A stretch of DNA of 10,924 nucleotides from contig CAZCMX010000066.1 of assembly GCA_964499985.1 (NCBI GenBank), positions 1 through 10,924 on the forward strand. The letters run 5' to 3'. The stretch comes from UBA5734 sp964499985 (lineage in GTDB: Bacteria > Bacillota > Clostridia > Saccharofermentanales > UBA5734). The position numbers and the translations under genes are program-made. The notes beneath the pieces are model-generated. The model did not search any database, was not told the DNA's origin, and saw nothing but the letters and a program-made list of their open reading frames with translations. This document shows, in pieces, positions 1 to 7,500 of this stretch. The first letter of the stretch is position 1, and the number at the start of each line of letters is the position of its first letter.

Positions 1-171
1 CAATCGATTCACGAGATCGCTGCCAAGACAGGATTCGCCACTGTTTCCTCGTTCAACCGCTGTTTCAAGACCATCCTGGGCATTCCACCCCGGCAATGGC
101 GTTCGGTTTCCGAGAATTACAAAGCCAAACTGCTCGATTATAAAATCTCCGCTCTCAAAGGGTGGGAATGA
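1..171 (+). CDS. AraC-family transcriptional regulator, C-terminal end (partial)
   Basis: The reading frame enters from the left edge and ends at TGA 169-171, leaving 56 residues. They read as the second helix-turn-helix of an AraC/XylS DNA-binding domain: IHEIAAKTGF at residues 3-12, a recognition-helix segment SSFNRCFK at 16-23, and the family signature GIPPRQWR at 27-34 (usual form G-x-S/T-P-x-x-Y/W-R). About 20 extra, mostly charged residues follow the signature. The sensing or receiver domain lies outside the window, so it cannot be told whether this is a sugar-binding AraC type or a YesN-like response regulator. The gene sits 208 bases upstream of a sugar ABC operon in the same direction, so it is a good candidate for the local activator; that link is inferred from position. 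Confidence 0.85.
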   Translation, partial: QSIHEIAAKTGFATVSSFNRCFKTILGIPPRQWRSVSENYKAKLLDYKISALKGWE

Positions 172-187
172 TCCTCCACGTTCTTAT

Positions 188-201
188 TGCCCTCTTGGGC
201 A
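188..201 (+). other. Weak hairpin downstream of the AraC gene
   Basis: TGCCC (188-192) and GGGCA (197-201) can pair around a 4-base loop, 17 bases after the regulator's stop codon. The stem is only 5 bp and no run of T follows, so it is at best a weak terminator or stability element. No better terminator is visible between the regulator gene and the operon promoter. Confidence 0.25.
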
Positions 202-260
202 GCTTGTCAAAATCTGTCTAAACCTATTTGGCAGTTTGCATGAAGCCCTTCGAAGTGCTG

Positions 261-278
261 ATTCGATCATGGTCGAAT
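261..278. promoter_or_regulatory. Palindromic operator candidate, flanked by TTTGCAT direct repeats
   Basis: ATTCGATCATGGTCGAAT is a palindrome matching at 16 of 18 positions: 6-bp arms ATTCGA/TCGAAT around a CATG core. The heptamer TTTGCAT occurs at 235-241 and again at 278-284, 43 bp apart start to start, close to four helical turns. A second small palindrome CTTCGAAG lies at 248-255. All are upstream of the candidate promoter at 325-333. AraC-type proteins bind direct repeats, so the TTTGCAT pair could be half-sites of the regulator encoded just upstream, while the palindrome would suit a dimeric repressor. The sequence patterns are seen directly; regulator assignment is inference. Confidence 0.4.
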
Positions 279-293
279 TTGCATAGTTTTGAG

Positions 294-308
294 TTGAAAA
301 CGAAAACA
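294..308 (+). promoter_or_regulatory. Candidate cre site (CcpA catabolite repression)
   Basis: TTGAAAACGAAAACA fits every position of the degenerate Bacillus cre consensus WTGNAANCGNWWNCA. It ends 16 bases before the extended -10 motif, so a bound CcpA would cover the -35 region of the operon promoter. The right half is A-rich rather than the T-rich mirror of the left half, so its symmetry is poor and chance matches in A-rich DNA are possible. Its place in front of a sugar import and beta-galactosidase operon is where such control is expected. Confidence 0.45.
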
Positions 309-324
309 ACAAAATGATAGACGG

Positions 325-333
325 TGATATAAT
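325..333 (+). promoter_or_regulatory. Extended -10 promoter of the sugar transport operon
   Basis: TGATATAAT contains a perfect TATAAT (328-333) preceded by TG at 325-326 with one base between, an extended -10 element. At 17-bp spacing the -35 position reads AACAAC, a poor match, consistent with a promoter that depends on the extended -10 and on an activator. Transcription would begin near 340, leaving a leader of about 40 bases before the ATG at 380. Confidence 0.55.
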
Positions 334-379
334 AACGACAGTTCCTTTCGGACCCGATCATTCACAAGGAGGAGAAAAC

Positions 380-1702
380 ATGAAGAAATTGCTCGTTATC
401 CTGCTGGTCGCCGCCATGATCCTGGCCCTGGCTGCCTGTGGCGGACAGGCCACACCGGCTCAAGCAACCACAGCCGCCCAGGGTGAAACCGCTGCGGCAG
501 CTGCAGATGACCAGACCCTGACCGTCTGGTGCTGGGACCCGGCTTTCAACATCTATGCCATGAAGGAAGCCGAAAAGGTCTACCAGAAAACCAATCCCAA
601 CTTCAAACTCAATATCGTTGAGACCCCATGGAACGACGTCCAGACCAAAGTGACCACAGCCTCGGCCTCCAATGACCTCAGCACACTGCCGGACATTCTC
701 CTGATGCAGGACAATGCTTTCCAGAAAAACGTCATCAGCTTCCCGGACACTTTTGCTGATATCACCAGCATGGGCATTGATTTCACCCAGTTTGGTGCCT
801 CAAAAGTTGCCTATTCTGTCGTCGATGGCAAAAACTATGGCGTGCCTTTTGACAATGGTGCTGTCATCCATGCCCTGCGCACCGACATCCTCGCAGAAGC
901 CGGTCTCACCATCGCTGATTTCACCGACATCACCTGGGACAAGTACATTGAACTGGGCAAGGTTGTCCTCGAAAAAACAGGCAAACCGCTCCTCTCGTCG
1001 ACTGCTGAGTCTGACCTGCTGCCGATGATGATGCAGTCCGCCGGTGCCAGCTTCTTTGATAAAGATGGCAATCCGGACATCACCACCAATGCGACCCTGA
1101 AAAAAGTCTTCGAGACCTATGTCAAACTGATCGAATCCGGCGTCCTGATCCATGTCAATGACTGGGACCAGTACATTGGCTCCATGACCAACTCGACGGT
1201 CGGCGGCACGATCAATGGCTGCTGGATCATCGGTTCGATCCAGACTGCCAAAGACCAGTCTGGCAAATGGGCCATCACCAATATGCCCAAGCTCGATGGC
1301 GTTCCCAATGCGACCAATTATTCCAACAATGGCGGTTCCAGCTGGGCTGTCACGAACAATAGCAAAAACCCCCAGCTGGCTGCTGATTTCCTGGCCAAGA
1401 CCTTTGCTGGCAGCGTTGAATTCTACGAAACCATTCTGCCCGCTTCCGGTGCGCTGACATCCTATGCCCCCGCTGGCAAGAGCACCGTCTATTCCCAGCC
1501 TCAGGCATTCTTCGGCAACCAGCCAATCTACGCTCTGATCACCGAATTTGCGGGCAAGGTGCCCAGCAACTATACGGGTGCCTATTACTATGAAGCCCGT
1601 GATGCTCTGGCAGCCGCTCTGACCAATGCTGTTTCCGGTGCATCGATCGATGATGAGCTGAAGACCGCAGAAGACATCGTCAAGACCGCCATGGGTCAGT
1701 AA
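380..1702 (+). CDS. Sugar ABC transporter substrate-binding lipoprotein (CUT1-like)
   Basis: Extracellular solute-binding protein of 440 residues that captures a sugar and delivers it to the membrane permease. ATG 380 is chosen because AAGGAGG at 366-372 lies 7 bases upstream and because it starts a clean lipoprotein signal: MKK, a hydrophobic stretch at residues 4-19, and lipobox LAAC with the lipid-modified cysteine at position 20. An in-frame ATG at 314 would lie upstream of the predicted transcription start and bury the signal peptide. An Ala/Thr/Gln-rich linker runs to about residue 45. The mature part begins with LTVWCWDP and contains motifs such as EKVYQKTNP, a glycine-rich GGTINGCWIIG and NNGGSSWAV, typical of family 1/8 solute-binding proteins with MalE-like folds. 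Two permease genes and a beta-galactosidase follow, so a beta-galactoside ligand is likely but inferred from context only. Confidence 0.92.
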   Translation: MKKLLVILLVAAMILALAACGGQATPAQATTAAQGETAAAAADDQTLTVWCWDPAFNIYAMKEAEKVYQKTNPNFKLNIVETPWNDVQTKVTTASASNDLSTLPDILLMQDNAFQKNVISFPDTFADITSMGIDFTQFGASKVAYSVVDGKNYGVPFDNGAVIHALRTDILAEAGLTIADFTDITWDKYIELGKVVLEKTGKPLLSSTAESDLLPMMMQSAGASFFDKDGNPDITTNATLKKVFETYVKLIESGVLIHVNDWDQYIGSMTNSTVGGTINGCWIIGSIQTAKDQSGKWAITNMPKLDGVPNATNYSNNGGSSWAVTNNSKNPQLAADFLAKTFAGSVEFYETILPASGALTSYAPAGKSTVYSQPQAFFGNQPIYALITEFAGKVPSNYTGAYYYEARDALAAALTNAVSGASIDDELKTAEDIVKTAMGQ

Positions 1703-1721
1703 CCAGCCTGACTGATCGGCC

Positions 1722-1753
1722 GGGGAGGTGTTCCGAGCCCGGAACGCCTCCCC
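1722..1753 (+). other. Strong intercistronic hairpin (mRNA stabiliser or partial terminator)
   Basis: A 14-bp stem (arms 1722-1735 and 1740-1753, one G-U pair, loop AGCC) lies 20 bases after the binding-protein stop codon and 72 bases before the first permease. No T run follows, so it is not a standard intrinsic terminator. In malEFG-like operons, structures here protect the upstream message or let only part of transcription through, giving more binding protein than permease. Confidence 0.7.
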
Positions 1754-1825
1754 TTGACCAGACCTGAAGGCAGAGTCCGGATGGATCCTTGATTCACCCT
1801 GTTTTGCAAAGGAGGAGAACCTGCA

Positions 1826-2713
1826 ATGAAAGCTAATCCGATGTCACTTACCCAAAAACAACGGTTGTCCGGCTGGATCTTTTTGGCGCCGGCCACCCTG
1901 TTGATTGTAATCATGAGCTTTATCCCGATGATCCAGGCCTTCCTCCTGTCGATGCAAACTGGAAAAGGGAATAAACTGACATTTGCCGGCTTATACAATT
2001 ATGGCCGCTTGTTCAAGGATGCCATTTTTGTCAAATCCCTGGCAAACAGTTTCATTTATCTGATCATTCAAGTCCCGATCATGCTCCTGCTGGCCTTGCT
2101 CCTGGCCTCCATGCTTAATAACCGCGACCTGAAGTTCAAGGGCCTTTACCGCACAGCGATCTTCCTGCCCTGTGCCACCTCTCTGGTCTCCTATGCCATC
2201 ATTTTCCGTTCACTATTTGCCGTCGACGGTTTCATCAATGTCATTCTGATCAAACTTGGTGTTCTGCAAACTGGCTACAATTTCCTGGCCAATCCGACAT
2301 CAGCCCGCATTGTTATCATTCTGGCCCTGTTGTGGCGCTGGACGGGATACAACATGGTTTTCTATCTGGCCGGCCTGCAAAATATCGAGTACTCCGTGTA
2401 CGAAGCAGCCAAGATCGATGGGGCTACGCCGCTCGAGACCTTCTGGAAAATCACGGTCCCCCTCCTAAAGCCAACCATCCTCTTAACCGCAATCATGTCC
2501 ACCACAGGTACGCTGCAGCTGTTCGATGAATCTGTCAACCTGACGAACGGCGGTCCAGCCAATGCCACCATCACCATGTCGCATTATATCTACAACCTCT
2601 CCTTCAAATATGTGCCGAATTTTGGTTTAGCCGCAGCCATGTCGTACATTATCCTGATCCTGGTGGCATCGCTATCCTTTATCCAGATGAAAGCAGGTGA
2701 CCGTCGTGACTAA
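1826..2713 (+). CDS. Sugar ABC transporter permease, MalF/LacF-type
   Basis: Inner-membrane subunit of 295 residues, one half of the translocation channel. ATG 1826 has the strong site AAAGGAGGAG at 1808-1817. Six likely membrane segments lie near residues 17-41, 74-97, 109-132, 160-184, 217-234 and 264-286. The cytoplasmic coupling loop of binding-protein-dependent permeases is clear: EAA at 193-195, G199, and a proline at 212 in ITVPLLKP, where the ATPase docks. FLAPA near the N-terminus and NGGP at 241-244 are typical of MalF/UgpA-type CUT1 subunits. The long periplasmic domain of E. coli MalF is absent, as usual in Gram-positive relatives. It overlaps the next gene by a few bases, indicating translational coupling. 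Function is secure; sugar specificity is not visible. Confidence 0.93.
   Translation: MKANPMSLTQKQRLSGWIFLAPATLLIVIMSFIPMIQAFLLSMQTGKGNKLTFAGLYNYGRLFKDAIFVKSLANSFIYLIIQVPIMLLLALLLASMLNNRDLKFKGLYRTAIFLPCATSLVSYAIIFRSLFAVDGFINVILIKLGVLQTGYNFLANPTSARIVIILALLWRWTGYNMVFYLAGLQNIEYSVYEAAKIDGATPLETFWKITVPLLKPTILLTAIMSTTGTLQLFDESVNLTNGGPANATITMSHYIYNLSFKYVPNFGLAAAMSYIILILVASLSFIQMKAGDRRD
2695..2700 (+). promoter_or_regulatory. Ribosome binding site that favours the GTG start at 2706
   Basis: AGGTGA lies 5 bases before GTG 2706 inside the end of the preceding permease gene. The GTG at 2697 overlaps this motif and has no comparable site of its own, so 2706 is the better start. Confidence 0.5.
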
Positions 2714-3518
2714 TGAAAAGATCAAACAGGCCCTGACCTATGTATTCCTGACGGTTGCTGCTCTGGTGTCCGTTTTCCCTCTGTACTGGATGCTTTCCGC
2801 GGCAACCAACCTCAGCGTCGATGTCTCCCGCGGGGTCTTGCTGCCCGGTACAGCGCTGATCAGCAATTTCCAGAATCTCCTGAAAAACCAGGATGTGCTC
2901 GGCGCAATGATCAATTCTTTCAAATATTCCGTTACGCTGACCGTGATCTCTTTGTTCGTCAGTTCACTGGCTGGCTATGGCTTTGAAATCTACCATGACA
3001 AAGCCAAGGACACCATTTTGAACATCATTCTCCTGGCGATGATGATCCCGTTTGCTGCCACGATGATCCCGCTGTTCAAGATGTTTTCCACGGCACATCT
3101 CTTGAACAGTACGTTGGGATTCATGCTGCCCACCCTCGCCACGCCTTTCCTGATCATGATGTTCCGCCAGAGTGCCCGGGCCTTTCCCCATGACATCATC
3201 GAAGCCGCACGGATCGACGGGCTCAAGGAATTCCAGATCTTTTACCGCATGTTCGTACCGACGATGCGCTCGACCTATGCCGCGGCCATGGTCATCACCT
3301 TCATGAGTGCCTGGAACAGCTATCTCTGGCCCAAGGTCATCATGACGGACAAGAAGAGCATTACCATGCCCATGATGGTTGCCAACCTCAAGGAAGGCTA
3401 TGTCACCGACTATGGCATGCTGATGCTGGGTGTTCTCTTGTCGACGATTCCAACCATCGTAATCTTCTTTGCCTTGCAGAAGCGTTTCACCGAAGGCATC
3501 ACTGGCTCGGTCAAGTAA
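2706..3518 (+). CDS. Sugar ABC transporter permease, MalG/LacG-type
   Basis: Second channel-forming membrane subunit, 270 residues from GTG 2706, which overlaps the previous gene's stop by 8 bases. An in-frame GTG at 2697 would add three residues. The protein starts with a membrane segment at about 11-33 (TVAALVSVFPLYWML), followed by five more near 71-92, 104-126, 136-155, 190-208 and 236-257. The coupling motif is EAARIDG, with EAA at 166-168 and G172, and P185 in MFVPTMRST; the C-terminus ends with KRFTEGITGSVK, a hallmark of MalG-type permeases. It pairs with the upstream permease to form a heterodimer. No ATPase gene lies in the operon, so energy probably comes from a shared MsmX/MsmK/UgpC-like protein encoded elsewhere; that is inference from family practice. 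Confidence 0.93.
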   Translation: MTNEKIKQALTYVFLTVAALVSVFPLYWMLSAATNLSVDVSRGVLLPGTALISNFQNLLKNQDVLGAMINSFKYSVTLTVISLFVSSLAGYGFEIYHDKAKDTILNIILLAMMIPFAATMIPLFKMFSTAHLLNSTLGFMLPTLATPFLIMMFRQSARAFPHDIIEAARIDGLKEFQIFYRMFVPTMRSTYAAAMVITFMSAWNSYLWPKVIMTDKKSITMPMMVANLKEGYVTDYGMLMLGVLLSTIPTIVIFFALQKRFTEGITGSVK

Positions 3519-3541
3519 ATGAAACCAAGCACATCTGTTCC

Positions 3542-3546
3542 GGAGG
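3542..3546 (+). promoter_or_regulatory. Ribosome binding site that sets the beta-galactosidase start
   Basis: GGAGG lies 5 bases before ATG 3552. The earlier in-frame ATG at 3519 directly abuts the permease stop codon and has no such site. Confidence 0.7.
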
Positions 3547-3551
3547 TTTCC

Positions 3552-6500
3552 ATGACAGCATTCGACATGCAGAAAATCAATGACATTCGTTTTTTCGCCG
3601 ACAATCGTCTGCCGGCCCATTCCGATCACCAGGCTTATCCAACCCGCCAGACTGCTCTGGCCGGTGGAAATCCTTTCCGCCATTCCCTCAATGGCCAGTG
3701 GAAATTTGCTTATGCCGCCAGCCCGGCAGATGCCCTGTCGGGATTCGAACAGCTCGATTACGACTGCCGTACGTGGGCGGATATCCATGTGCCTGGCTCG
3801 ATCCAGACCCAAGGCTACGATCTCCCGCAATACGTCAATATCCAGTATCCCTGGGATGGCAAGGAAACGGTTTTGCCCGGCCAGGCGCCGCAGCGCTTCA
3901 ATCCGGTGGGCCATTATGTCAACTATTTTTCAGTGCCTGAGCATCTTTCTGGCCAACCCCTGTTCATCTCGTTCCAGGGCGTGGAAAGTGCCCTGGCACT
4001 CTGGCTGAATGGCCGCTATGTCGGCTACAGCACCGATGGCTTCACCCCGGCCGAATTCGACCTGACCCCTTACCTGATTGCCGGCGAAAACAAGCTGGCC
4101 GTCCAGGTTTTCAAATGGACGGCAGCCAGCTGGGTCGAGGATCAGGATTTCTTCCGCTTCTCAGGCATCTTCCGTGATGTGTATCTTTATACCGTTGCCA
4201 AGATTCATCTGGCCGACCTCAAGCTCCAGACCCGGATTGCCGATGATTTCCAGAGTGCGGAACTGGTGGCGGACTTGCAGGTCCAGGCACAGGCCCCCGG
4301 CAGCATGCGGTTGGTATTGAAATCGGATGACCAGACCGTGGCCGCGACTGAATTGACCCTGTCCACCGACCAGGCGATCCACGTCACCCTGCCCATTGCA
4401 AATCCCCGCCTCTGGAGTGCTGAGGATCCCTATCTCTACACCCTCGAGATCGAGCTATGCGACGCATCTGGCCAAGTGGTCGAGTATGTAGCCGAGAAGG
4501 TTGGCTGCCGCCGCTTTGAGATCAAAGACAGCCTGATGCTTTTGAACGGTCAGCGGATCGTGTTCAAGGGCGTCAACCGCCATGAATTCAGCGCCCAGAC
4601 TGGCCGCACGGTTTCGGAAGCCGAGCTGCTGCAAGACATCCTGACCATGAAGCGCAACAATATCAATGCGGTCCGGACCAGCCATTACCCCAATGATTCA
4701 CGCCTCTACCGGCTCTGCGATCAGTACGGCCTCTATGTCATCGATGAGACGAATATGGAATCCCATGGCTCCTGGGATATGGGCCGGCTCACCCCCGCGG
4801 GAATCGAGTCGATCCTGCCGGGCAACCACCTCGAATGGCAGGACCTGCTGCTCGATCGTGTCAACTCGATGGTCCAGCGCGACAAGAACCGTCCGTCGGT
4901 CCTGATCTGGTCCTGTGGCAACGAGTCTTTCGGCGGCCAGGTCATCTTTGCGATGTCGCAGCTGTTCCGGGCGCTCGATCCGACGCGGCCGGTCCACTAT
5001 GAAGGTGTGCATTGGGATCCCCGCTACCCGGACACCACCGACATGGTCAGCCGGATGTATCCGCCGGTCACCGAGATCGAAGCCTTCCTGGCCGAGAATC
5101 GTCAGAAACCCTATATCTGCTGCGAATACACCCATGCAATGGGCAATTCCTGCGGCGCGATGCATAAATACACCGATCTGACCGACCGCGATCCGCTCTA
5201 TCAGGGCGGGTTCATCTGGGACTATATCGACCAGGCCCTGCTCTGGCCCAATGGCCGCGGCGAACGGCACCTGGCCTATGGCGGCGATTTTGGCGATCGG
5301 CCGAATGATGGCAATTTTTGCGGCAATGGCATCGTCTATGCCGACACCCGCGAGCCTTCGCCGAAAATGGCCGAGGTCAAGTTCAATTACCAGAACATCG
5401 CCGTGACTTTTACCGGCGATCATTTTACGGTGGTCAACAAGCATCTCTTCACCGCGACGGACGCATTCGACTGCACCGTTGAATTGATGAAAGACGGCCA
5501 GCCGATCACGCAATATCCGGTGGCCACCAACGTCGCGCCCCTGTCTGCCGCCGACTACCCGCTGCCCTTTGCCCGCCCGACAGAGGCAGGTGAATATGCC
5601 GTGACGGTGTCGTTCGCCCTGAAAAACGACACCGCCTGGGCTGCTCGCGGCCATGAAATCGCCTTCGGCCAGGCTGTGTTTGTCGTTGCCGGTGAGCAGA
5701 ACGCGACGGACGCGCCTGTCCAGAGCGGTGCCTTTGAGGTGATCGACGGCGCCTGGAATCTCGGCGTCCGCGGCGACCATTTCGAAGTGCTGTTCTCAAA
5801 AATGTACGGCGGCCTTGTTTCGTATCGCTATGCCGGTGAAGAGCTCCTCAAGGGTATACCGCTGCCGAATTTCTGGCGTGCGCCAACCGATAATGACCGC
5901 GGCAACAGCTTGCCTGCCCGGTCCGCGCAGTGGAAAATCGCCAGCCTCTACCTGACCCACAAAGACCCCGCAACCCAGGCGGTGCGTCAGCCGGTCATCG
6001 AGATCTTGCCGGACCAGGTCCGGATCACCTATGACTATCTGCTGCCAACCCAGCCCGCAGCATCCTGCCTGCTGACCTATACGGTTCTCCCTGACGGCCG
6101 CATCCGGACCCGACTGGACTACAACCCCGTCCCGGAGCTGGGCGATATGCCGGAATTCGGCGTGATGTTCCAGCTCGACGCCGCGTTCGACCACCTGACC
6201 TGGTATGGCCTGGGACCTGACGAGACCTATGCTGATCGCAACCATGGCGCCAGACTGGGCATCTATGAATCCTCCGTCCAGGATAACCTCGCCGGTTATC
6301 TCAAGCCGCAGGAATGCGGCAACAAGTCCGGTGTCCGCTGGGCAACGGTGGTCAATGCTGCCGGTCGCGGCCTGCGATTCAGCGGTGATCAGATCAATGT
6401 CTCAGCCCTGCCCCATACGCCACATGAACTGGAGCAAGCCCGTCATGCCTATGAGCTGCCGCCGGTGCACAATACCGTTGTCCGGATCGCCCAGCAGCAG

Positions 6501-6605
6501 CTCGGTATTGCCGGCGATGACAGCTGGGGTGCCCGGACCCACGATGAATACCGGCTCGATGTCAGCAGTCCGCTGTCGTTCGAGTTTGAGTTTTGCGGGG
6601 TTTGA
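3552..6605 (+). CDS. lacZ: Beta-galactosidase, glycoside hydrolase family 2 (LacZ type)
   Basis: Cytoplasmic enzyme of 1017 residues (E. coli LacZ: 1023) that hydrolyses terminal beta-galactosides such as lactose with retention of configuration. No signal peptide is visible. In order: N-terminal jelly roll with NPVGHYVNYF and EDQDFFRFSGIFRDV, an Ig-like domain, the TIM barrel (about 315-600), a second Ig-like domain, and the LacZ-specific C-terminal domain with NFWRAPTDNDRG from residue 773. Acid/base E458 is in WSCGNES and nucleophile E525 in CCEYTHAMGN. Equivalents of E. coli H391 (H378 in SHYPN), the metal ligands E416/H418 (E403/H405 in NMESHG), H540 (H528), Y503 (Y503) and W999 (W992 in DDSWG) are present. 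The segment between the Tyr and the nucleophile is 12 residues shorter than in E. coli. The 33-base gap to the permease gene and shared strand make it the last operon gene. Confidence 0.95.
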   Translation: MTAFDMQKINDIRFFADNRLPAHSDHQAYPTRQTALAGGNPFRHSLNGQWKFAYAASPADALSGFEQLDYDCRTWADIHVPGSIQTQGYDLPQYVNIQYPWDGKETVLPGQAPQRFNPVGHYVNYFSVPEHLSGQPLFISFQGVESALALWLNGRYVGYSTDGFTPAEFDLTPYLIAGENKLAVQVFKWTAASWVEDQDFFRFSGIFRDVYLYTVAKIHLADLKLQTRIADDFQSAELVADLQVQAQAPGSMRLVLKSDDQTVAATELTLSTDQAIHVTLPIANPRLWSAEDPYLYTLEIELCDASGQVVEYVAEKVGCRRFEIKDSLMLLNGQRIVFKGVNRHEFSAQTGRTVSEAELLQDILTMKRNNINAVRTSHYPNDSRLYRLCDQYGLYVIDETNMESHGSWDMGRLTPAGIESILPGNHLEWQDLLLDRVNSMVQRDKNRPSVLIWSCGNESFGGQVIFAMSQLFRALDPTRPVHYEGVHWDPRYPDTTDMVSRMYPPVTEIEAFLAENRQKPYICCEYTHAMGNSCGAMHKYTDLTDRDPLYQGGFIWDYIDQALLWPNGRGERHLAYGGDFGDRPNDGNFCGNGIVYADTREPSPKMAEVKFNYQNIAVTFTGDHFTVVNKHLFTATDAFDCTVELMKDGQPITQYPVATNVAPLSAADYPLPFARPTEAGEYAVTVSFALKNDTAWAARGHEIAFGQAVFVVAGEQNATDAPVQSGAFEVIDGAWNLGVRGDHFEVLFSKMYGGLVSYRYAGEELLKGIPLPNFWRAPTDNDRGNSLPARSAQWKIASLYLTHKDPATQAVRQPVIEILPDQVRITYDYLLPTQPAASCLLTYTVLPDGRIRTRLDYNPVPELGDMPEFGVMFQLDAAFDHLTWYGLGPDETYADRNHGARLGIYESSVQDNLAGYLKPQECGNKSGVRWATVVNAAGRGLRFSGDQINVSALPHTPHELEQARHAYELPPVHNTVVRIAQQQLGIAGDDSWGARTHDEYRLDVSSPLSFEFEFCGV

Positions 6606-6648
6606 AGGGTGAGGTAAAAGCGCCACGCCGTGATCCGCTGAATAACTC

Positions 6649-7470
6649 TTATCCACTACTCAACAGATATCGTTCGATCGCCTGGGCAACGCCGTCTTCA
6701 TCATTGGAGGCGGTGATCGCCCGGGCTTTCATTCTGACGTCGTCAGGAGCATTGGCCATGGCTATACCGAGTCCGGCAGATTCGAGCATGGCAAGATCGT
6801 TGTAATTATCGCCGATCGCGATGGTCTGGCTTGAATCGACGCCATAATGGGCTTGCAAAGCTTTGAGGGCAGTCGCCTTGGTGACGGTGGCAGGGCAGAT
6901 TTCGAGATAGGTTGCTTTCGATAATGCCCGGTTGATGCCTGAAAAGGCTGACTGGCTGAGCTGATTGTCGAACCGGGCGATTTGCTCCGCTTCGCCCATG
7001 ACCAGGATCTTGTTAGGCCCAGTGCCTTGCGCCTGCCACAGGGAAAGAAGGACCTCGAGATCGGCGACTTGATAAGCCGAACGGATGATCGCAGCTTCCT
7101 GGTCGGACCAGATATTGGGCTGGTCAATGAACCAGGCGGCTCCTTTATACAGATTGAAAGATAGTCCCAAAAAACCTGACATCCGGTAGATGGACCGGAC
7201 AGTCCGGGGATCCAGCCAGGCTTCCGCAACCAGATTTTGCGCCGAGTCGAGAATGTAGGCGCCATTGTAGCAGGCCAGCGGAGCCTCGATGCCGAGTTCT
7301 TTGACCAGAAAATCCAGTCCTGTCGGAGGACGGGCCGAAACCAGCGCCACAATCACAGATCCGAGTGCATCAGCTCGCTGGATGGCATCTCGGGTTGCCG
7401 CCGTGATTTGATGCTGTGAATTGATCAACGTGCCATCCACATCGAGACAGAGGAGTCTTTTTGTCGTCAT
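6649..7470 (-). CDS. Cof-type HAD-superfamily phosphatase
   Basis: Cytoplasmic HAD hydrolase of 273 residues, the usual Cof/YbjI length, expected to dephosphorylate sugar phosphates or other small phosphorylated metabolites using Mg2+. Motif I is LDVDGTL with nucleophile D10 and acid/base D12; motif II is the serine in ALVSARPP; a motif III lysine is plausible in TKATALKAL; motif IV is GDNYNDLAML with D221 and D225. The cap lies between motifs II and III, as in type IIB enzymes. The ATG at 7470 follows AGGAAAGGCGG on its strand. It faces lacZ tail to tail with 43 bases between and no clear terminator. Its start is 30 bases from the stop of the upstream unknown gene on the same strand, so the two may be co-transcribed. 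The substrate cannot be read from the sequence; a role in galactose metabolism is not supported beyond proximity. Confidence 0.93.
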   Translation of the reverse strand: MTTKRLLCLDVDGTLINSQHQITAATRDAIQRADALGSVIVALVSARPPTGLDFLVKELGIEAPLACYNGAYILDSAQNLVAEAWLDPRTVRSIYRMSGFLGLSFNLYKGAAWFIDQPNIWSDQEAAIIRSAYQVADLEVLLSLWQAQGTGPNKILVMGEAEQIARFDNQLSQSAFSGINRALSKATYLEICPATVTKATALKALQAHYGVDSSQTIAIGDNYNDLAMLESAGLGIAMANAPDDVRMKARAITASNDEDGVAQAIERYLLSSG

Positions 7471-7500
7471 GGCTTGCCGCCTTTCCTAATAAAGTAACGA

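Noticed and set aside
294..333. TTGAAA (294-299) as a -35 box paired with TATAAT (328-333)
   Set aside because: The spacing is 28 bp, too long for a sigma-70 type promoter; the extended -10 reading is better.
314..379. 22-residue extension of the substrate-binding protein from ATG 314
   Set aside because: It would begin upstream of the -10 box, lacks a ribosome site, and would place the lipoprotein signal internally.
2964..3914. 316-codon open frame on the - strand across the second permease and the start of lacZ
   Set aside because: It lies antisense to two clearly recognised genes, spans their boundary, and its translation is His/Arg/Gly-rich without any domain.
4698..5780. 360-codon open frame on the - strand inside lacZ
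   Set aside because: A mirror frame of GC-rich lacZ codons. LacZ motifs are intact on the + strand, and the antisense translation resembles no protein and lacks a plausible ribosome site.
5796..6245. 149-codon open frame on the - strand inside lacZ
   Set aside because: Also antisense to the conserved C-terminal LacZ domain; no independent support.
6606..6648. Possible bidirectional terminator between convergent lacZ and the HAD gene
   Set aside because: No stem of useful length and no T or A run could be found in these 43 bases.
6762..7352. 196-codon - strand frame overlapping the HAD phosphatase
   Set aside because: A shifted frame on the same strand as a gene with complete HAD motifs; its translation has no recognisable features.
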